Source: HGM04593 sp045588345
Lineage (GTDB): Bacteria; Bacteroidota; Bacteroidia; Bacteroidales; Bacteroidaceae
Direction of reading: 5' to 3'
Assembly: GCA_045588345.1 (NCBI GenBank)
Contig: JAZNDZ010000091.1
Location: forward strand, 1 to 27,322
DNA: 27,322 nt
The notes beneath the pieces were generated by a model. That model was not told the origin of the DNA. It saw only the letters and a program-made list of their open reading frames with translations, and made no database searches. The translations under genes and the position numbers were made by a program. How positions within the stretch are numbered: the first letter of the stretch is position 1; each line of letters begins with the position of its first letter. Positions 1-8,512 of this stretch are shown piece after piece.

Positions 1-159
1 TTCATAACTGAAAAGAACCAAAAGGTTCCGGCACACGGGAAAAACAGTCTGCCTTTTCTTTGTTCACAAGTCGCAAGCGACATTCCTCAGTCAAAAAGGC
101 ATTGCCACTTAAACTTTCTTTTTGATTTTGGGGCGGTGCGGAATTAAACTTGCTTAATC

Positions 160-237
160 AACAATGCTTGCAGCAATAGGTCGCGAGATGCGCAGGCAAC
201 GGTTGCGCCTCGCGGGTTGCGGAAAGCAAGTATTGTT
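160..237. repeat. Long imperfect stem-loop
   Basis: The outer arms AACAATGCTTG (160-170) and CAAGTATTGTT (227-237) pair over 11 positions with one G-T wobble. Inside them GCAAT (173-177) pairs with GTTGC (216-220), CGCGAG (182-187) with CTCGCG (209-214), and GCGCA (190-194) with TGCGC (204-208). Together they form one extended hairpin of about 78 bases with small internal loops. No T-run follows either side, so a simple terminator is not the best reading. It could be a structured RNA, an interspersed palindromic repeat or a remnant element end. Confidence 0.6.
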
Positions 238-390
238 AACTAGCAGTCAAACACTCCTGCCGCTTTATCCCAAAATCAAAAAGGTTTAAGTTGTGTTTTT
301 TAACGGTGCCGGTTTTCTTTTTTAGAATTACCATTGCTATACGACCGACAAAAGTAATTTTCTTAATATCCGTCACCGATAAAATTATAG

Positions 391-510
391 CAAACAACCG
401 TTCAAACAGCGGATAAGGAGAGGAATTGTTTGAGCGGTGCACATACGTGATAATGTTTTTCGTGAATAGCGAGTTGTCCTCTCCCCGCTGTTTGAACGAA
501 AAGTTGTTTG
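391..510. repeat. Inverted repeat, ~34-base arms
   Basis: The left arm (391-424) pairs with the right arm (477-510). CAAACAAC (391-398) matches GTTGTTTG (503-510), CGTTCAAACAGCGG (399-412) matches CCGCTGTTTGAACG (485-498), and GGAGAGGA (417-424) matches TCCTCTCC (477-484). The only interruptions are a four-base insertion in each arm. A partial third copy (TGTTTGAGCGG, 427-437) can also pair with 398-408, giving two mutually exclusive hairpins. No gene is linked to it. Confidence 0.65.
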
Positions 511-902
511 AGACACCATTGCGAATGAGCAATGTTTGCGACGACGGAACATTTATGTTCCCAAAGGAGTGTGCTTCAGCACCCAGCCGACCGAAAAATG
601 TTGCCTGCAACTTGTGAGCAGAAGGCTGTTGTGACTGATTTTTACGCGTGACGGGCGTTTTTTGATTACTTTTTTGCGAGAGAAAAAATAATGATAGCAA
701 GTTCTTCGTTCAGCAACAATTTACAGCCGAAGGTTGAGAAATGCATAAGAATATAATGCCGAGCAATAGCGAGTTTGAAAACCTTTTGTTTTGTTTTATA
801 GTTTTTATCAAACCACATCTTTTGGCTACTGAACCCCTCTTATTGTTGAAGATAAATATATTCTTGTAAAGCCGCAATCCCATGAAACAAGGGTTCCGGC
901 AT

Positions 903-2495
903 TTACTTCATATACTCCACAACTGAGAGAGCGCAACGCTCACCGTCGACTGCAGCCGACACAATGCCGCCGGCATAACCGGCACCCTCGCCACATGGGA
1001 AAAGCCCATGGAGAGTGACGTGCTGCAAAGTTTCGTTGTCACGCAGAATGCGCACTGGCGATGAAGTACGCGTCTCCACGCCAATCATTACAGCCTCGCT
1101 TGTGAGGAAACCACGTGACATGCGCCCGAACTGCTCAAAGCCACGCTGCAAGCGCGAAGATATGAACTTGGGAAGCCAAAAGTGCATGGGTGATGATATG
1201 AGCCCGGGAGCATAGGAACTGCGAGGAAGGTCGTAACTGAGTTTTCCACGCACGAAATCGGTCATGCGTTGTGCAGGAGCCGTCTGTTTGCGGTTACCCA
1301 TTATCCAGCAAAGATGCTCAAGACGCTGCTGGAAATTCATTACCCTTAGGGGAGAATCGGCCGGCACTGCCTCAATATCCTCACAATCTATCTGCATCTC
1401 GGGCAACAGCACATCTTCGGGGTTCACCTGAACTACCATGCCTGAATTGCTCCATGCACCGCCACGATGCGAAGGCGACATTCCGTTTACAAGCAGTTCT
1501 CCCGCTGCAGAAGCCGACGGAATGACAACGCCGCCGGGGCACATGCAGAAACTGTAGACTCCACGCTCCTGAACCTGTGTTGTAAAACTATATTCGGCTG
1601 CAGGAAGATACTTGCCTCGCCCATGAGGCGAATGATACTGTATCTGGTCAATAAGCGCCGAAGGATGTTCCAAGCGCACTCCCACAGCGAAGCCTTTTGC
1701 CTCAAGTTGAATGCCGCTTGCATGCAGACGATGATAAACATCCTTTGCCGAATGACCGGTAGCAAGAATGACTGCAGAGGCCAAGAATTCCCGTTTGTCG
1801 GTGCGTATACCGCATACACGACCGTCTTTCACAAGCAGTTCCTCCATGCGGGTTTCAAAATGCACCTCACCACCGCACTCTATTATGCGGTTACGTATGT
1901 TCTCAATGACACGCGGCAGTTTGTCGGTACCTATGTGCGGGTGGGCATCGGCAAGGATTGCCGGACTTGCCCCATGCTGGCAAAAGAGATTGAGCACGCC
2001 CTCAATGCTTCCGCGTTTCTTGCTGCGGGTATATAGTTTCCCGTCGGAGTATGCCCCTGCACCACCCTCGCCAAAGCAATAGTTCGATTCGGGATTGACC
2101 GTGTGTGTACGGGCTATTGAAGCAAGGTCTATCTTGCGTGTGCGCACATCGCGCCCACGCTCCACTACTATCGGACGCAGACCGTTCTCAATGAGTTTGA
2201 GCGCAGCGAACAGGCCTGCCGGGCCTGCACCCACAACTATGACAGAGGGCTTGCCCTCGACATTGCCATATTCGCGGCTTACATACTCCTCCATGCGAGG
2301 CTGTTCGTTGACAAAAACGCGCACTGTGAGATTGATGTAGATTACACGCTGACGCGCGTCAATGCTGCGACGCAAAACGCGAACGGCTGTTATTGTGCGC
2401 TCATCCATGCCTTTATCACGTGCAATGTAACGCTTTAGCGACTGTTCATTGGCAGCATCGTGGGGCTGCACTCTTATCTGGAATTCGTGAACCAT
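903..2495 (-). CDS. FAD-dependent dehydrogenase, COG2509-like
   Basis: A flavoprotein of 530 residues whose substrate is unknown. The N-terminal ~80 residues are a family-specific domain. The dinucleotide fold follows, with VVGAGPAGLFAALKL (GAGPAG near residues 89-94) and its acidic end in VVERG. Next comes the conserved block FGEGGAGAYSDGKLYTR near 140-157, then a C-terminal FAD-closing motif PCGEGAGYAGGIVSAAVDG. This set and the length fit the uncharacterised FAD-dependent dehydrogenases related to geranylgeranyl-reductase/HI0933-type flavoproteins. I chose the ATG at 2495, ten bases beyond the radA stop; a TTG at 2513 would overlap radA by eight bases and add six residues. It is the last gene of a minus-strand operon behind radA, and no clear terminator follows. 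The family call is firm; the function is open. Confidence 0.9.
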   Translation of the reverse strand: MVHEFQIRVQPHDAANEQSLKRYIARDKGMDERTITAVRVLRRSIDARQRVIYINLTVRVFVNEQPRMEEYVSREYGNVEGKPSVIVVGAGPAGLFAALKLIENGLRPIVVERGRDVRTRKIDLASIARTHTVNPESNYCFGEGGAGAYSDGKLYTRSKKRGSIEGVLNLFCQHGASPAILADAHPHIGTDKLPRVIENIRNRIIECGGEVHFETRMEELLVKDGRVCGIRTDKREFLASAVILATGHSAKDVYHRLHASGIQLEAKGFAVGVRLEHPSALIDQIQYHSPHGRGKYLPAAEYSFTTQVQERGVYSFCMCPGGVVIPSASAAGELLVNGMSPSHRGGAWSNSGMVVQVNPEDVLLPEMQIDCEDIEAVPADSPLRVMNFQQRLEHLCWIMGNRKQTAPAQRMTDFVRGKLSYDLPRSSYAPGLISSPMHFWLPKFISSRLQRGFEQFGRMSRGFLTSEAVMIGVETRTSSPVRILRDNETLQHVTLHGLFPCGEGAGYAGGIVSAAVDGERCALSVVEYMK

Positions 2496-2505
2496 ACTAT
2501 TAAAA

Positions 2506-3873
2506 TCATCCAAAGATTAGCCTGAACGCTTCTTCTACCTTGCTGACGGGCTGCACCTCGATACCGAAACGCGAGACATCGAGCCGCTTGGTATTGCTCT
2601 TGGGCACGATAATGCGCTTGAAACCCAGTTTCGCAGCCTCGGCAATACGTTGCTCAATGCGGTTCACCGGGCGAATCTCGCCCGACAAGCCAACCTCACC
2701 CGCCATGCAGAGCGTCGGTTCTATCTCGACATCCATGTTGCTTGACAGAATGGCACTTATGACCGAAAGGTCTATTGCCGGGTCATTCACACGAAGACCG
2801 CCGGCGATGTTAAGATACACATCTTTCTGCGCCAGTTTGAAGCCTACGCGCTTCTCAAGCACTGCAAGCAGCATATTCATGCGGCGTATATCGAAACCTG
2901 TCGCTGAACGCTGGGGAGTACCATAGGCAGCCGTGCTGACAAGCGCCTGCGTTTCTATGAGGAAAGGGCTGACACCCTCTATCGCCGAGGCAATGGCGAC
3001 ACCGCTCATGCCACAATGACGGTCGCTGAGCAACAGTTCCGACGGGTTGGTTACCTGACGGAGGCCTTCGCGGCGCATCTCGTATATGCCAAGTTCGGCA
3101 GTACTGCCGAAACGATTCTTTATGGAACGCAGTACGCGATAAAGATGATGCTGGTCGCCCTCGAACTGTATTACAACGTCTACTATATGTTCAAGTATCT
3201 TTGGACCGGCAATGGCACCGTCTTTTGTTATGTGACCAATGAGAATGACCGGCACGTTGTTCTCTTTGGCAAACTTTAGCAGCATGGCCGTGCACTCACG
3301 CACCTGAGACATGCTCCCCGGGGAGGAATCGACCGTTTCGCTGCACATTGTCTGTATGGAATCGACAACAAGCAGTTCGGGCGAAACATTCTTTATATGT
3401 GTGAACACAGTCTCGAGCGATGTCTCGCATACTATGTGACAATTGCCACGCTCATGTGTTATGCGGTCGGCACGCAGTTTTATCTGCTGAACACTCTCTT
3501 CGCCCGACACATACAACACCTTGCGGTGAGGCAATCCAAGGATTGTCTGCAACACAAGTGTAGATTTTCCAATGCCGGGTTCGCCGCCCAACAGCACTAA
3601 TGAACCGGGAACAAGACCGCCGCCGAGCACACGGTTGAACTCGCCGTCACATAGGTCCATGCGTGGCAATGCATCGGCCTCGACATCGTCAATGAGCACC
3701 GGTTGCGACTGCAGGCGGTCAGCGCCTGCAGAGAAACCGCGCGAAGCGGGAGCATTGCGCACAACCTTCTCTACAAGGCTGTTCCACGCACCGCATGCCG
3801 GGCATTTACCGGCCCACTTAGGCGACTCATAGCCGCATTGGTTACACAAGAATATTGTTTTCTCTTTTGCCAT
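2506..3873 (-). CDS. radA: DNA repair protein RadA
   Basis: RadA (Sms) is a RecA-like ATPase that drives branch migration of recombination intermediates. The 455-residue product has the full family layout: a four-cysteine zinc finger (C10, C13, C24, C27), Walker A GEPGIGKST at 97-105, Walker B ending at D171 (LLVVDSIQT), the RadA-specific KNRFG at 252-256, and a Lon-protease-like C-terminal domain that is normally non-proteolytic. The length is standard for the family. The ATG at 3873 places MAKEKTIFLC directly in front of the zinc finger, as usual. It lies 44 bases downstream of the MenA-like gene and is followed almost immediately by the flavoprotein gene, so all are probably co-transcribed. 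Confidence 0.97.
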   Translation of the reverse strand: MAKEKTIFLCNQCGYESPKWAGKCPACGAWNSLVEKVVRNAPASRGFSAGADRLQSQPVLIDDVEADALPRMDLCDGEFNRVLGGGLVPGSLVLLGGEPGIGKSTLVLQTILGLPHRKVLYVSGEESVQQIKLRADRITHERGNCHIVCETSLETVFTHIKNVSPELLVVDSIQTMCSETVDSSPGSMSQVRECTAMLLKFAKENNVPVILIGHITKDGAIAGPKILEHIVDVVIQFEGDQHHLYRVLRSIKNRFGSTAELGIYEMRREGLRQVTNPSELLLSDRHCGMSGVAIASAIEGVSPFLIETQALVSTAAYGTPQRSATGFDIRRMNMLLAVLEKRVGFKLAQKDVYLNIAGGLRVNDPAIDLSVISAILSSNMDVEIEPTLCMAGEVGLSGEIRPVNRIEQRIAEAAKLGFKRIIVPKSNTKRLDVSRFGIEVQPVSKVEEAFRLIFG

Positions 3874-3917
3874 ATTCTATTCGGTTACAGGGGATATACA
3901 ACAGAAACTGTTGCCGT

Positions 3918-4817
3918 TTATACAAGTTTATCCACAAACATGGATATTGTGAGCAACAGGCTGAATACAAGTTGCATCTGCGCAGTCTTTTCATCAACCC
4001 CCTTCATTGCTGCCATGCCTTCCTTTGAGAAACGCAACGCATGGCCGATGTTGCCGACAGCGACTTTAATGGCAAGCAACACCAGCAATGACCACATTGG
4101 CAATATTCCCAAAATGGCAGTCACTACCACCCACAAAAAAGGCAAGAGTATATATGCACAGTAAACAACTACAGAGAGTCTCTTGCCCACAAGCATGGCA
4201 AATGTACATATCTTGGCACGTTTGTCCTGCTCCATGTCGCGCAAGTTATTGGCATGCAGTATTCCAATGGTGATGAAACCTATCGGCAGCATAAGCCAAA
4301 GCACTACCGGACAGAAGTGACCGGAAACCACATACGATGTTCCTAACATTGGCAATAGAGAGTATGTGAGGAATATATCTACGTCGCCAAGCGCACGGTA
4401 CTTGAACCATGGATAGAGCAGAATAAGCACGCATGCCGCCATAGCCATCCAAAGCACATGAGGACCGGTGAAAAATACCAGTGCTATGCCCGATGCCACA
4501 GAAAGAAGAAGCAGCCACAGGGCAAGCCTTTTTATTTCGACAGCCGTGAACGCGCCGCTGGTAATGGCAACACCGCCGATAGTATCCTCGCGGTCAACGC
4601 CATTGACAAAATCCTTGTAGTCGCTCCAGCAATTTGCCGAAGCGTGGAAAAGAACCACATTAAGCATTGTCCACAGGCCAATGAGCCAATTGACAGGCTC
4701 GCCTAACCAGTAAAGGTAGGCACAGGTAACGACTATGGGCATTGCCGAAGCAGGAAACGACCATGGGCGGGTAGCCAACAGCCAATCCTTGAATGTATGG
4801 GATTTATTTGCAGACAT
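3918..4817 (-). CDS. UbiA-family prenyltransferase, MenA-like
   Basis: An integral membrane prenyltransferase of 299 residues with about eight or nine hydrophobic helices. It joins a polyprenyl diphosphate to an aromatic acceptor. Both metal-diphosphate motifs are intact: NCWSDYKDFVNGVD (N62, D66, D69, D75) and NNLRDMEQD (D194, D198). The family resemblance is to 1,4-dihydroxy-2-naphthoate polyprenyltransferase of menaquinone synthesis, but no other men gene is nearby, so the acceptor is inferred. It lies 15 bases after an upstream paralogue that shares the same layout (for example KYRALGDVDIFL here against KYHALGDLNIFL there). The start at 4817 gives a short polar N-terminus in front of the conserved ATRPWS. 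Family certain; MenA role possible. Confidence 0.85.
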   Translation of the reverse strand: MSANKSHTFKDWLLATRPWSFPASAMPIVVTCAYLYWLGEPVNWLIGLWTMLNVVLFHASANCWSDYKDFVNGVDREDTIGGVAITSGAFTAVEIKRLALWLLLLSVASGIALVFFTGPHVLWMAMAACVLILLYPWFKYRALGDVDIFLTYSLLPMLGTSYVVSGHFCPVVLWLMLPIGFITIGILHANNLRDMEQDKRAKICTFAMLVGKRLSVVVYCAYILLPFLWVVVTAILGILPMWSLLVLLAIKVAVGNIGHALRFSKEGMAAMKGVDEKTAQMQLVFSLLLTISMFVDKLV

Positions 4818-4832
4818 ATATTATTATTTTTT

Positions 4833-5762
4833 TTACTGGAACATATTGCATGGACAACCGTCAACTATCCAACGGTCGGCAATGAATGATATCGAAAGCA
4901 GAATATTGAAGATGAAAAGGCAGATACAGATTTCGGCATCGGCATTAGCAAGCAGCGCACTGCCCTCTTTGAGGGAACGCTTTGCAGCAATGGCACGTTT
5001 GATGACAGGAAAAGCCACCGGCAAGGCTATCAATGACAGTAATGGCATGTAACCGAGCGCAACGGCTGCCACGAGCAGGAAGAAAGGCAACAGAATCTCA
5101 ACAATGTATATGTACACCGACAGTTTCTTGCCAAAAAGCATTGCAAAAGTCTTGATGTTTGCACGTATATCCTGGTCATAGTCACGCACATTATTTATGT
5201 GCTCGGCACCGCCGGCCATCAAACCGCTCATGGCAACAATCCAGAAGACCTCCGGGTGGAAATCCTTTACAGCAAGCACTGCCACAACAAGAACCGGAGT
5301 CAATGTATAGGCCAGGAAAATATTAAGGTCGCCCAAAGCATGGTACTTGAGCCATGGATAGCAGAAGATAAAAAGTGATACGGCAAGGAAGAAATATACC
5401 ACAGGCATACCCTTCATGAACAGCAGTATCAATGTCAGGATTATGGCAATTGCCATAAGAACATAGGTATAGTGCTTTATTTCACGCAGGCTGAACTCAC
5501 CGCTGGAAAGGGATACCGAACCGCCAAGATTATCCTCACGGTCAACACCTTTCTTGAAATCGAGGTAGTCGCTGAATGTGCACCCGGCCGAAGTGAAGAA
5601 TATGATTGCCGCAAGAATCAAGGCTGCCGCACACCAATCGACTTCATAATTGCGATAGGCAAGATATACGAGTGTTACTACTGCTGCTATTGCAGAAACC
5701 AATGTAGACCAAGGACGGGTAGCATTGAACCACGCCTTCAAACTGTGATTTGCGATTTTCAT
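4833..5762 (-). CDS. UbiA-family prenyltransferase paralogue
   Basis: A 309-residue membrane protein, first gene of the operon and tandem paralogue of the next gene. It shares TRPWS near residue 16, the second Asp-rich motif NNVRDYDQD (D194, D198) and the KYHALGDLNIFL segment. The first motif reads CTFSDYLDFKKGVD: D65, D68 and D74 are kept, but the conserved Asn that opens the motif is Cys61 (codon TGC at 5582-5580). The C-terminus adds a short tail with two more cysteines. It could be a prenyltransferase of altered specificity or a partner for the second copy. A consensus promoter lies directly upstream at 5783-5815. The family assignment is strong; the substrate is unknown. Confidence 0.85.
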   Translation of the reverse strand: MKIANHSLKAWFNATRPWSTLVSAIAAVVTLVYLAYRNYEVDWCAAALILAAIIFFTSAGCTFSDYLDFKKGVDREDNLGGSVSLSSGEFSLREIKHYTYVLMAIAIILTLILLFMKGMPVVYFFLAVSLFIFCYPWLKYHALGDLNIFLAYTLTPVLVVAVLAVKDFHPEVFWIVAMSGLMAGGAEHINNVRDYDQDIRANIKTFAMLFGKKLSVYIYIVEILLPFFLLVAAVALGYMPLLSLIALPVAFPVIKRAIAAKRSLKEGSALLANADAEICICLFIFNILLSISFIADRWIVDGCPCNMFQ

Positions 5763-5782
5763 ATATTTGTATTTTTTAACAG

Positions 5783-5815
5783 CAAAGATACTTCAAACGA
5801 GCAAAACGCAGCAAA
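5783..5815 (-). promoter_or_regulatory. Promoter of prenyltransferase-radA operon
   Basis: Read on the minus strand, TATCTTTG (5790-5783) matches the Bacteroidota -7 consensus TAnnTTTG. A TTTG (5815-5812) lies 21 bases further upstream as a -33 candidate. The start codon at 5762 is about 20 bases downstream of the element, implying a short leader. Confidence 0.65.
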
Positions 5816-5896
5816 TTCTGCTTCAATATTTTAAAGCATTAATGGATTTATAACAATTTTAAACAACTTCAAGAGGTGTAAATCCTATAAAAAACG

Positions 5897-5904
5897 TAAA
5901 TTTG
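5897..5904 (+). promoter_or_regulatory. thrA promoter, -7 element
   Basis: TAAATTTG is an exact match to TAnnTTTG, 46 bases in front of the thrA ATG. No good -33 element is visible. It is divergent from the operon promoter at 5783-5815. The short leader leaves no room for a classical Thr/Ile attenuator. Confidence 0.6.
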
Positions 5905-5950
5905 CAAACTGATTGCAAAACAGAGCAAAAACTCACTAAACAACAGCCTG

Positions 5951-8389
5951 ATGAAAGTAATGAAATTCGGCGGAACATCTGTCGGTTCCGTAAACAGCAT
6001 ACTAAACCTGAAGAATATTGTAGAAAAGGCCGCAGCGCAAGAGCGTGTCATTGTGGTGGTATCGGCACTTGGCGGAATCACCGACAAACTCATAAAAACC
6101 GCACACATGGCTGTGAACGGTGACAACGGGTTCAACAAAGAGTTCCAGGAGATTGTCACACGGCACCACGACCTGATAAATGCCATAATAAGCAATGAAG
6201 AACAACGCACTGCTCTGTTGCAGGAGATTGATGTATTGCTGAACGAACTCAACAACATTTACCAAGGACTTGCGCTAATAAATAACCTTGCTCCAAAATC
6301 GGAGGCTACAATTGTGAGCTATGGCGAGAGAATTTCGAGCCGTATTGTCACAGCACTCATAGACGGTGCCGTGCGCTACAATGCACGCCGTTTCATAAAG
6401 ACCGAAACCAAGCACAACAAATATATCCTTGCAGACGAGGTTACGGACAGACTCATACGCGAGAGTTTTGACAACAGCACAGAAAGGGTGATTGTTGTTC
6501 CGGGGTTCATTGCGCAAGATAAGGATAGCGAGGAGATTACCAATTTGGGGCGTGGCGGCAGCGACTACACGGCAGCCATAATAGCAGCCACATTGAAAGC
6601 CGACTGCCTTGAGATTTGGACAGATGTCGACGGTTTCATGACAGCAGACCCGCGTGTCATAAACAATGCATACACCATAGGGCACCTGAGTTACGTAGAG
6701 GCAACCGAACTCTGCAACTTCGGAGCGAAGGTTGTGTACCCGCCTACAATATACCCCGTCTTCAAGGCAAACATACCTATAAAGATAAAGAACACCTTCA
6801 ATCCCGATGCAGAAGGTACTGTAATAGATGACCACAGCGAAGACGAAGGAAGGCTCATAAAGGGTATCTCAAGCATCAACGACACCGACCTGCTAACCGT
6901 TCAAGGACTTGGCATGGTGGGCGTTGTGGGTGTAAACCAGAGAATATTCCGCGCACTTGCCAATGCAGATATAAGTGTATTCCTGGTTGCACAGGCATCT
7001 TCGGAGAACAGCACATCACTTGGATTACGCCACGTTGATGCAGAAAAGGCCTGCGAGGTACTGAACAGGGAATTCGAGAAGGAGATTTCAATGGGTTTGA
7101 TGGAGAGCGTGCGCGCCACATCGGAACTCTCTACGGTTGCCATTGTAGGAGAGAACATGCGTCACAATGCGGGTATAATAGGCAAACTGTTCCAGACACT
7201 CGGGCGCAACGGTATAAACGTCATAGCATGCGCTCAGGGCGGGCAAGAGACAAACATATCGTTTGTAATAAACTCAAACTTGCTGCGCAAGACATTGAAC
7301 GTAATCCACGACTCGTTCTTCCTTTCGGAGTACAAGGTGCTGAACCTGTTCATTTGCGGAATAGGCACTGTTGGCGGCAGCCTCATTGAGCAGATTGCGT
7401 CACAACAGGAGAAACTGAAGAAGGAACACAGCCTTAAACTGAACATTGTGGGCATTGCCAACAGCCGCCATGCAATTTTTGACCGTGAGGGGCTTGACCT
7501 CACATGTTATCGCACGCAGTTGAAAGAGAGCAAGGATAGCAACATCAAGCAATTGCGCGATGAAATTATTCACATGAACATCTTCAACTCGGTATTTGTG
7601 GACTGCACAGCCAACAGCGAGGTCGCATCAATTTACGCCGACCTCCTGTCGCACAACATAAGTGTAGTTGCAGCAAACAAGATAGCATCATCGGGCGACT
7701 ATGACACATATTGCAATCTGAAGCAGATTGCACGCCAACGCAACATAAAATATCTGTTCGAGACAAACGTAGGCGCAGGTCTCCCGATAATAAATACCAT
7801 TAACGACCTAATAAACAGCGGTGACAAGATTCTAAAGATTGAGGCAGTGTTAAGCGGCACACTGAACTTCATTTTCAATGTACTGAGCCACGACATTCCG
7901 CTGAGCGAGGCTGTGCGCCTGGCTCAGGAAAAGGGTTACAGCGAACCCGACCCCCGCATTGACCTCTGCGGCAAGGATGTTATTAGGAAACTGGTCATTC
8001 TGGCACGCGAAGCAGGCTACGCCATTGAGCAGGAGAATGTTACTGCGAACCTATTCATTCCCCAAGAGTTGTTCGACGGCACACTGGAAAACTTCTGGGC
8101 CAAGTTGCCACAACTTGACGAGCAATTTGAGAATGAGCGCAAACAACTGGTTGCCGAAAAGAAGCACTGGCGTTTCATTGCCCGCTACGAGAACGGCAAG
8201 GGAAGTGTCGCGCTGAGCAAGGTCGACGAGCGTCACCCGTTCTACCACCTCGAGGGCAGCAACAACATCATTCTGCTCACCACAGAGCGCTACAAGGAGT
8301 ATCCGATGCTCATTCAGGGATACGGTGCCGGCGCAAGCGTTACTGCTGCGGGCGTATTTGCCGATATAATGCGCATTGCAAACATCTGA
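5951..8389 (+). CDS. thrA: Bifunctional aspartokinase/homoserine dehydrogenase
   Basis: This enzyme catalyses the first and third steps of the aspartate pathway to threonine and methionine: ATP-dependent phosphorylation of aspartate, and NAD(P)H reduction of aspartate semialdehyde to homoserine. The 812 residues divide into an aspartokinase domain (KFGGTSVGS at 5-13, GRGGSDYTA at 200-208, WTDVDG at 223-228), two ACT regulatory repeats at about 310-460, and a homoserine dehydrogenase domain (nucleotide loop GIGTVGGSL at 470-478, SGTLNF at 635-640, GKDVIRK at 674-680). The length is typical for ThrA. The ATG at 5951 puts the kinase motif at the very N-terminus. thrB and thrC, often the next genes in Bacteroidota, are absent; an unrelated sigma factor follows. 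The ACT domains suggest feedback inhibition, probably by threonine. Confidence 0.97.
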   Translation: MKVMKFGGTSVGSVNSILNLKNIVEKAAAQERVIVVVSALGGITDKLIKTAHMAVNGDNGFNKEFQEIVTRHHDLINAIISNEEQRTALLQEIDVLLNELNNIYQGLALINNLAPKSEATIVSYGERISSRIVTALIDGAVRYNARRFIKTETKHNKYILADEVTDRLIRESFDNSTERVIVVPGFIAQDKDSEEITNLGRGGSDYTAAIIAATLKADCLEIWTDVDGFMTADPRVINNAYTIGHLSYVEATELCNFGAKVVYPPTIYPVFKANIPIKIKNTFNPDAEGTVIDDHSEDEGRLIKGISSINDTDLLTVQGLGMVGVVGVNQRIFRALANADISVFLVAQASSENSTSLGLRHVDAEKACEVLNREFEKEISMGLMESVRATSELSTVAIVGENMRHNAGIIGKLFQTLGRNGINVIACAQGGQETNISFVINSNLLRKTLNVIHDSFFLSEYKVLNLFICGIGTVGGSLIEQIASQQEKLKKEHSLKLNIVGIANSRHAIFDREGLDLTCYRTQLKESKDSNIKQLRDEIIHMNIFNSVFVDCTANSEVASIYADLLSHNISVVAANKIASSGDYDTYCNLKQIARQRNIKYLFETNVGAGLPIINTINDLINSGDKILKIEAVLSGTLNFIFNVLSHDIPLSEAVRLAQEKGYSEPDPRIDLCGKDVIRKLVILAREAGYAIEQENVTANLFIPQELFDGTLENFWAKLPQLDEQFENERKQLVAEKKHWRFIARYENGKGSVALSKVDERHPFYHLEGSNNIILLTTERYKEYPMLIQGYGAGASVTAAGVFADIMRIANI

Positions 8390-8452
8390 TTATTGCCGGT
8401 CACGTTATAAACCGGACAAAAATGGTGTCAAGCAACAGAACAAAAACAGATT

Positions 8453-8460
8453 TAACTTTG
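8453..8460 (+). promoter_or_regulatory. Sigma-factor gene promoter, -7 element
   Basis: TAACTTTG is a full match to TAnnTTTG, 52 bases upstream of the TTG start at 8513. It lies in the gap after thrA, so the sigma gene is probably transcribed on its own. A short inverted repeat, CCGGT/ACCGG (8396-8415), sits just behind the thrA stop, with no T-run. Confidence 0.6.
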
Positions 8461-8512
8461 TTATATGTTCATATACCCTACTGATTGGGAGAACCATTAA
8501 ACATATAAAAAG

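Larger units (their letters stand above)
1..902. other. Gene-free left end with repeats
   Basis: About 900 bases without a gene I can support. The only long open frame (minus strand, about 236-700) must begin at TTG, has no ATG until roughly residue 122, shows no recognisable domain and runs straight through the inverted repeats, so I treat it as non-coding. The stretch holds two structured inverted repeats (160-237 and 391-510), a small perfect hairpin at 16-29 (GAACC-AAAA-GGTTC), and an 11-base direct repeat (AATAGCGAGTT) at 465-475 and 765-775. The density of related short repeats suggests an intergenic interspersed element or a degraded region; that is inference. Confidence 0.6.

Noticed and set aside
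236..700. 154-residue open frame on the minus strand in the left intergenic region
   Set aside because: It needs a TTG start, has no ATG for the first ~120 residues, no domain, and runs through a long inverted repeat. A short plus-strand frame (426-617) overlaps it with equal lack of support.
2496..2513. TTG start for the FAD-dependent dehydrogenase
   Set aside because: It would overlap the end of radA. The ATG at 2495 is closer to the conserved N-terminal sequence and lies just after the radA stop. The difference is only six residues.
6275..6835. 186-residue minus-strand frame inside thrA and similar long antisense frames in other genes
   Set aside because: They are shadows of well-identified genes: Cys/Tyr-rich translations with no domain and no independent promoter.
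8396..8415. CCGGT/ACCGG hairpin after thrA as terminator
   Set aside because: Only a five-base stem and no T-run; too weak to call.
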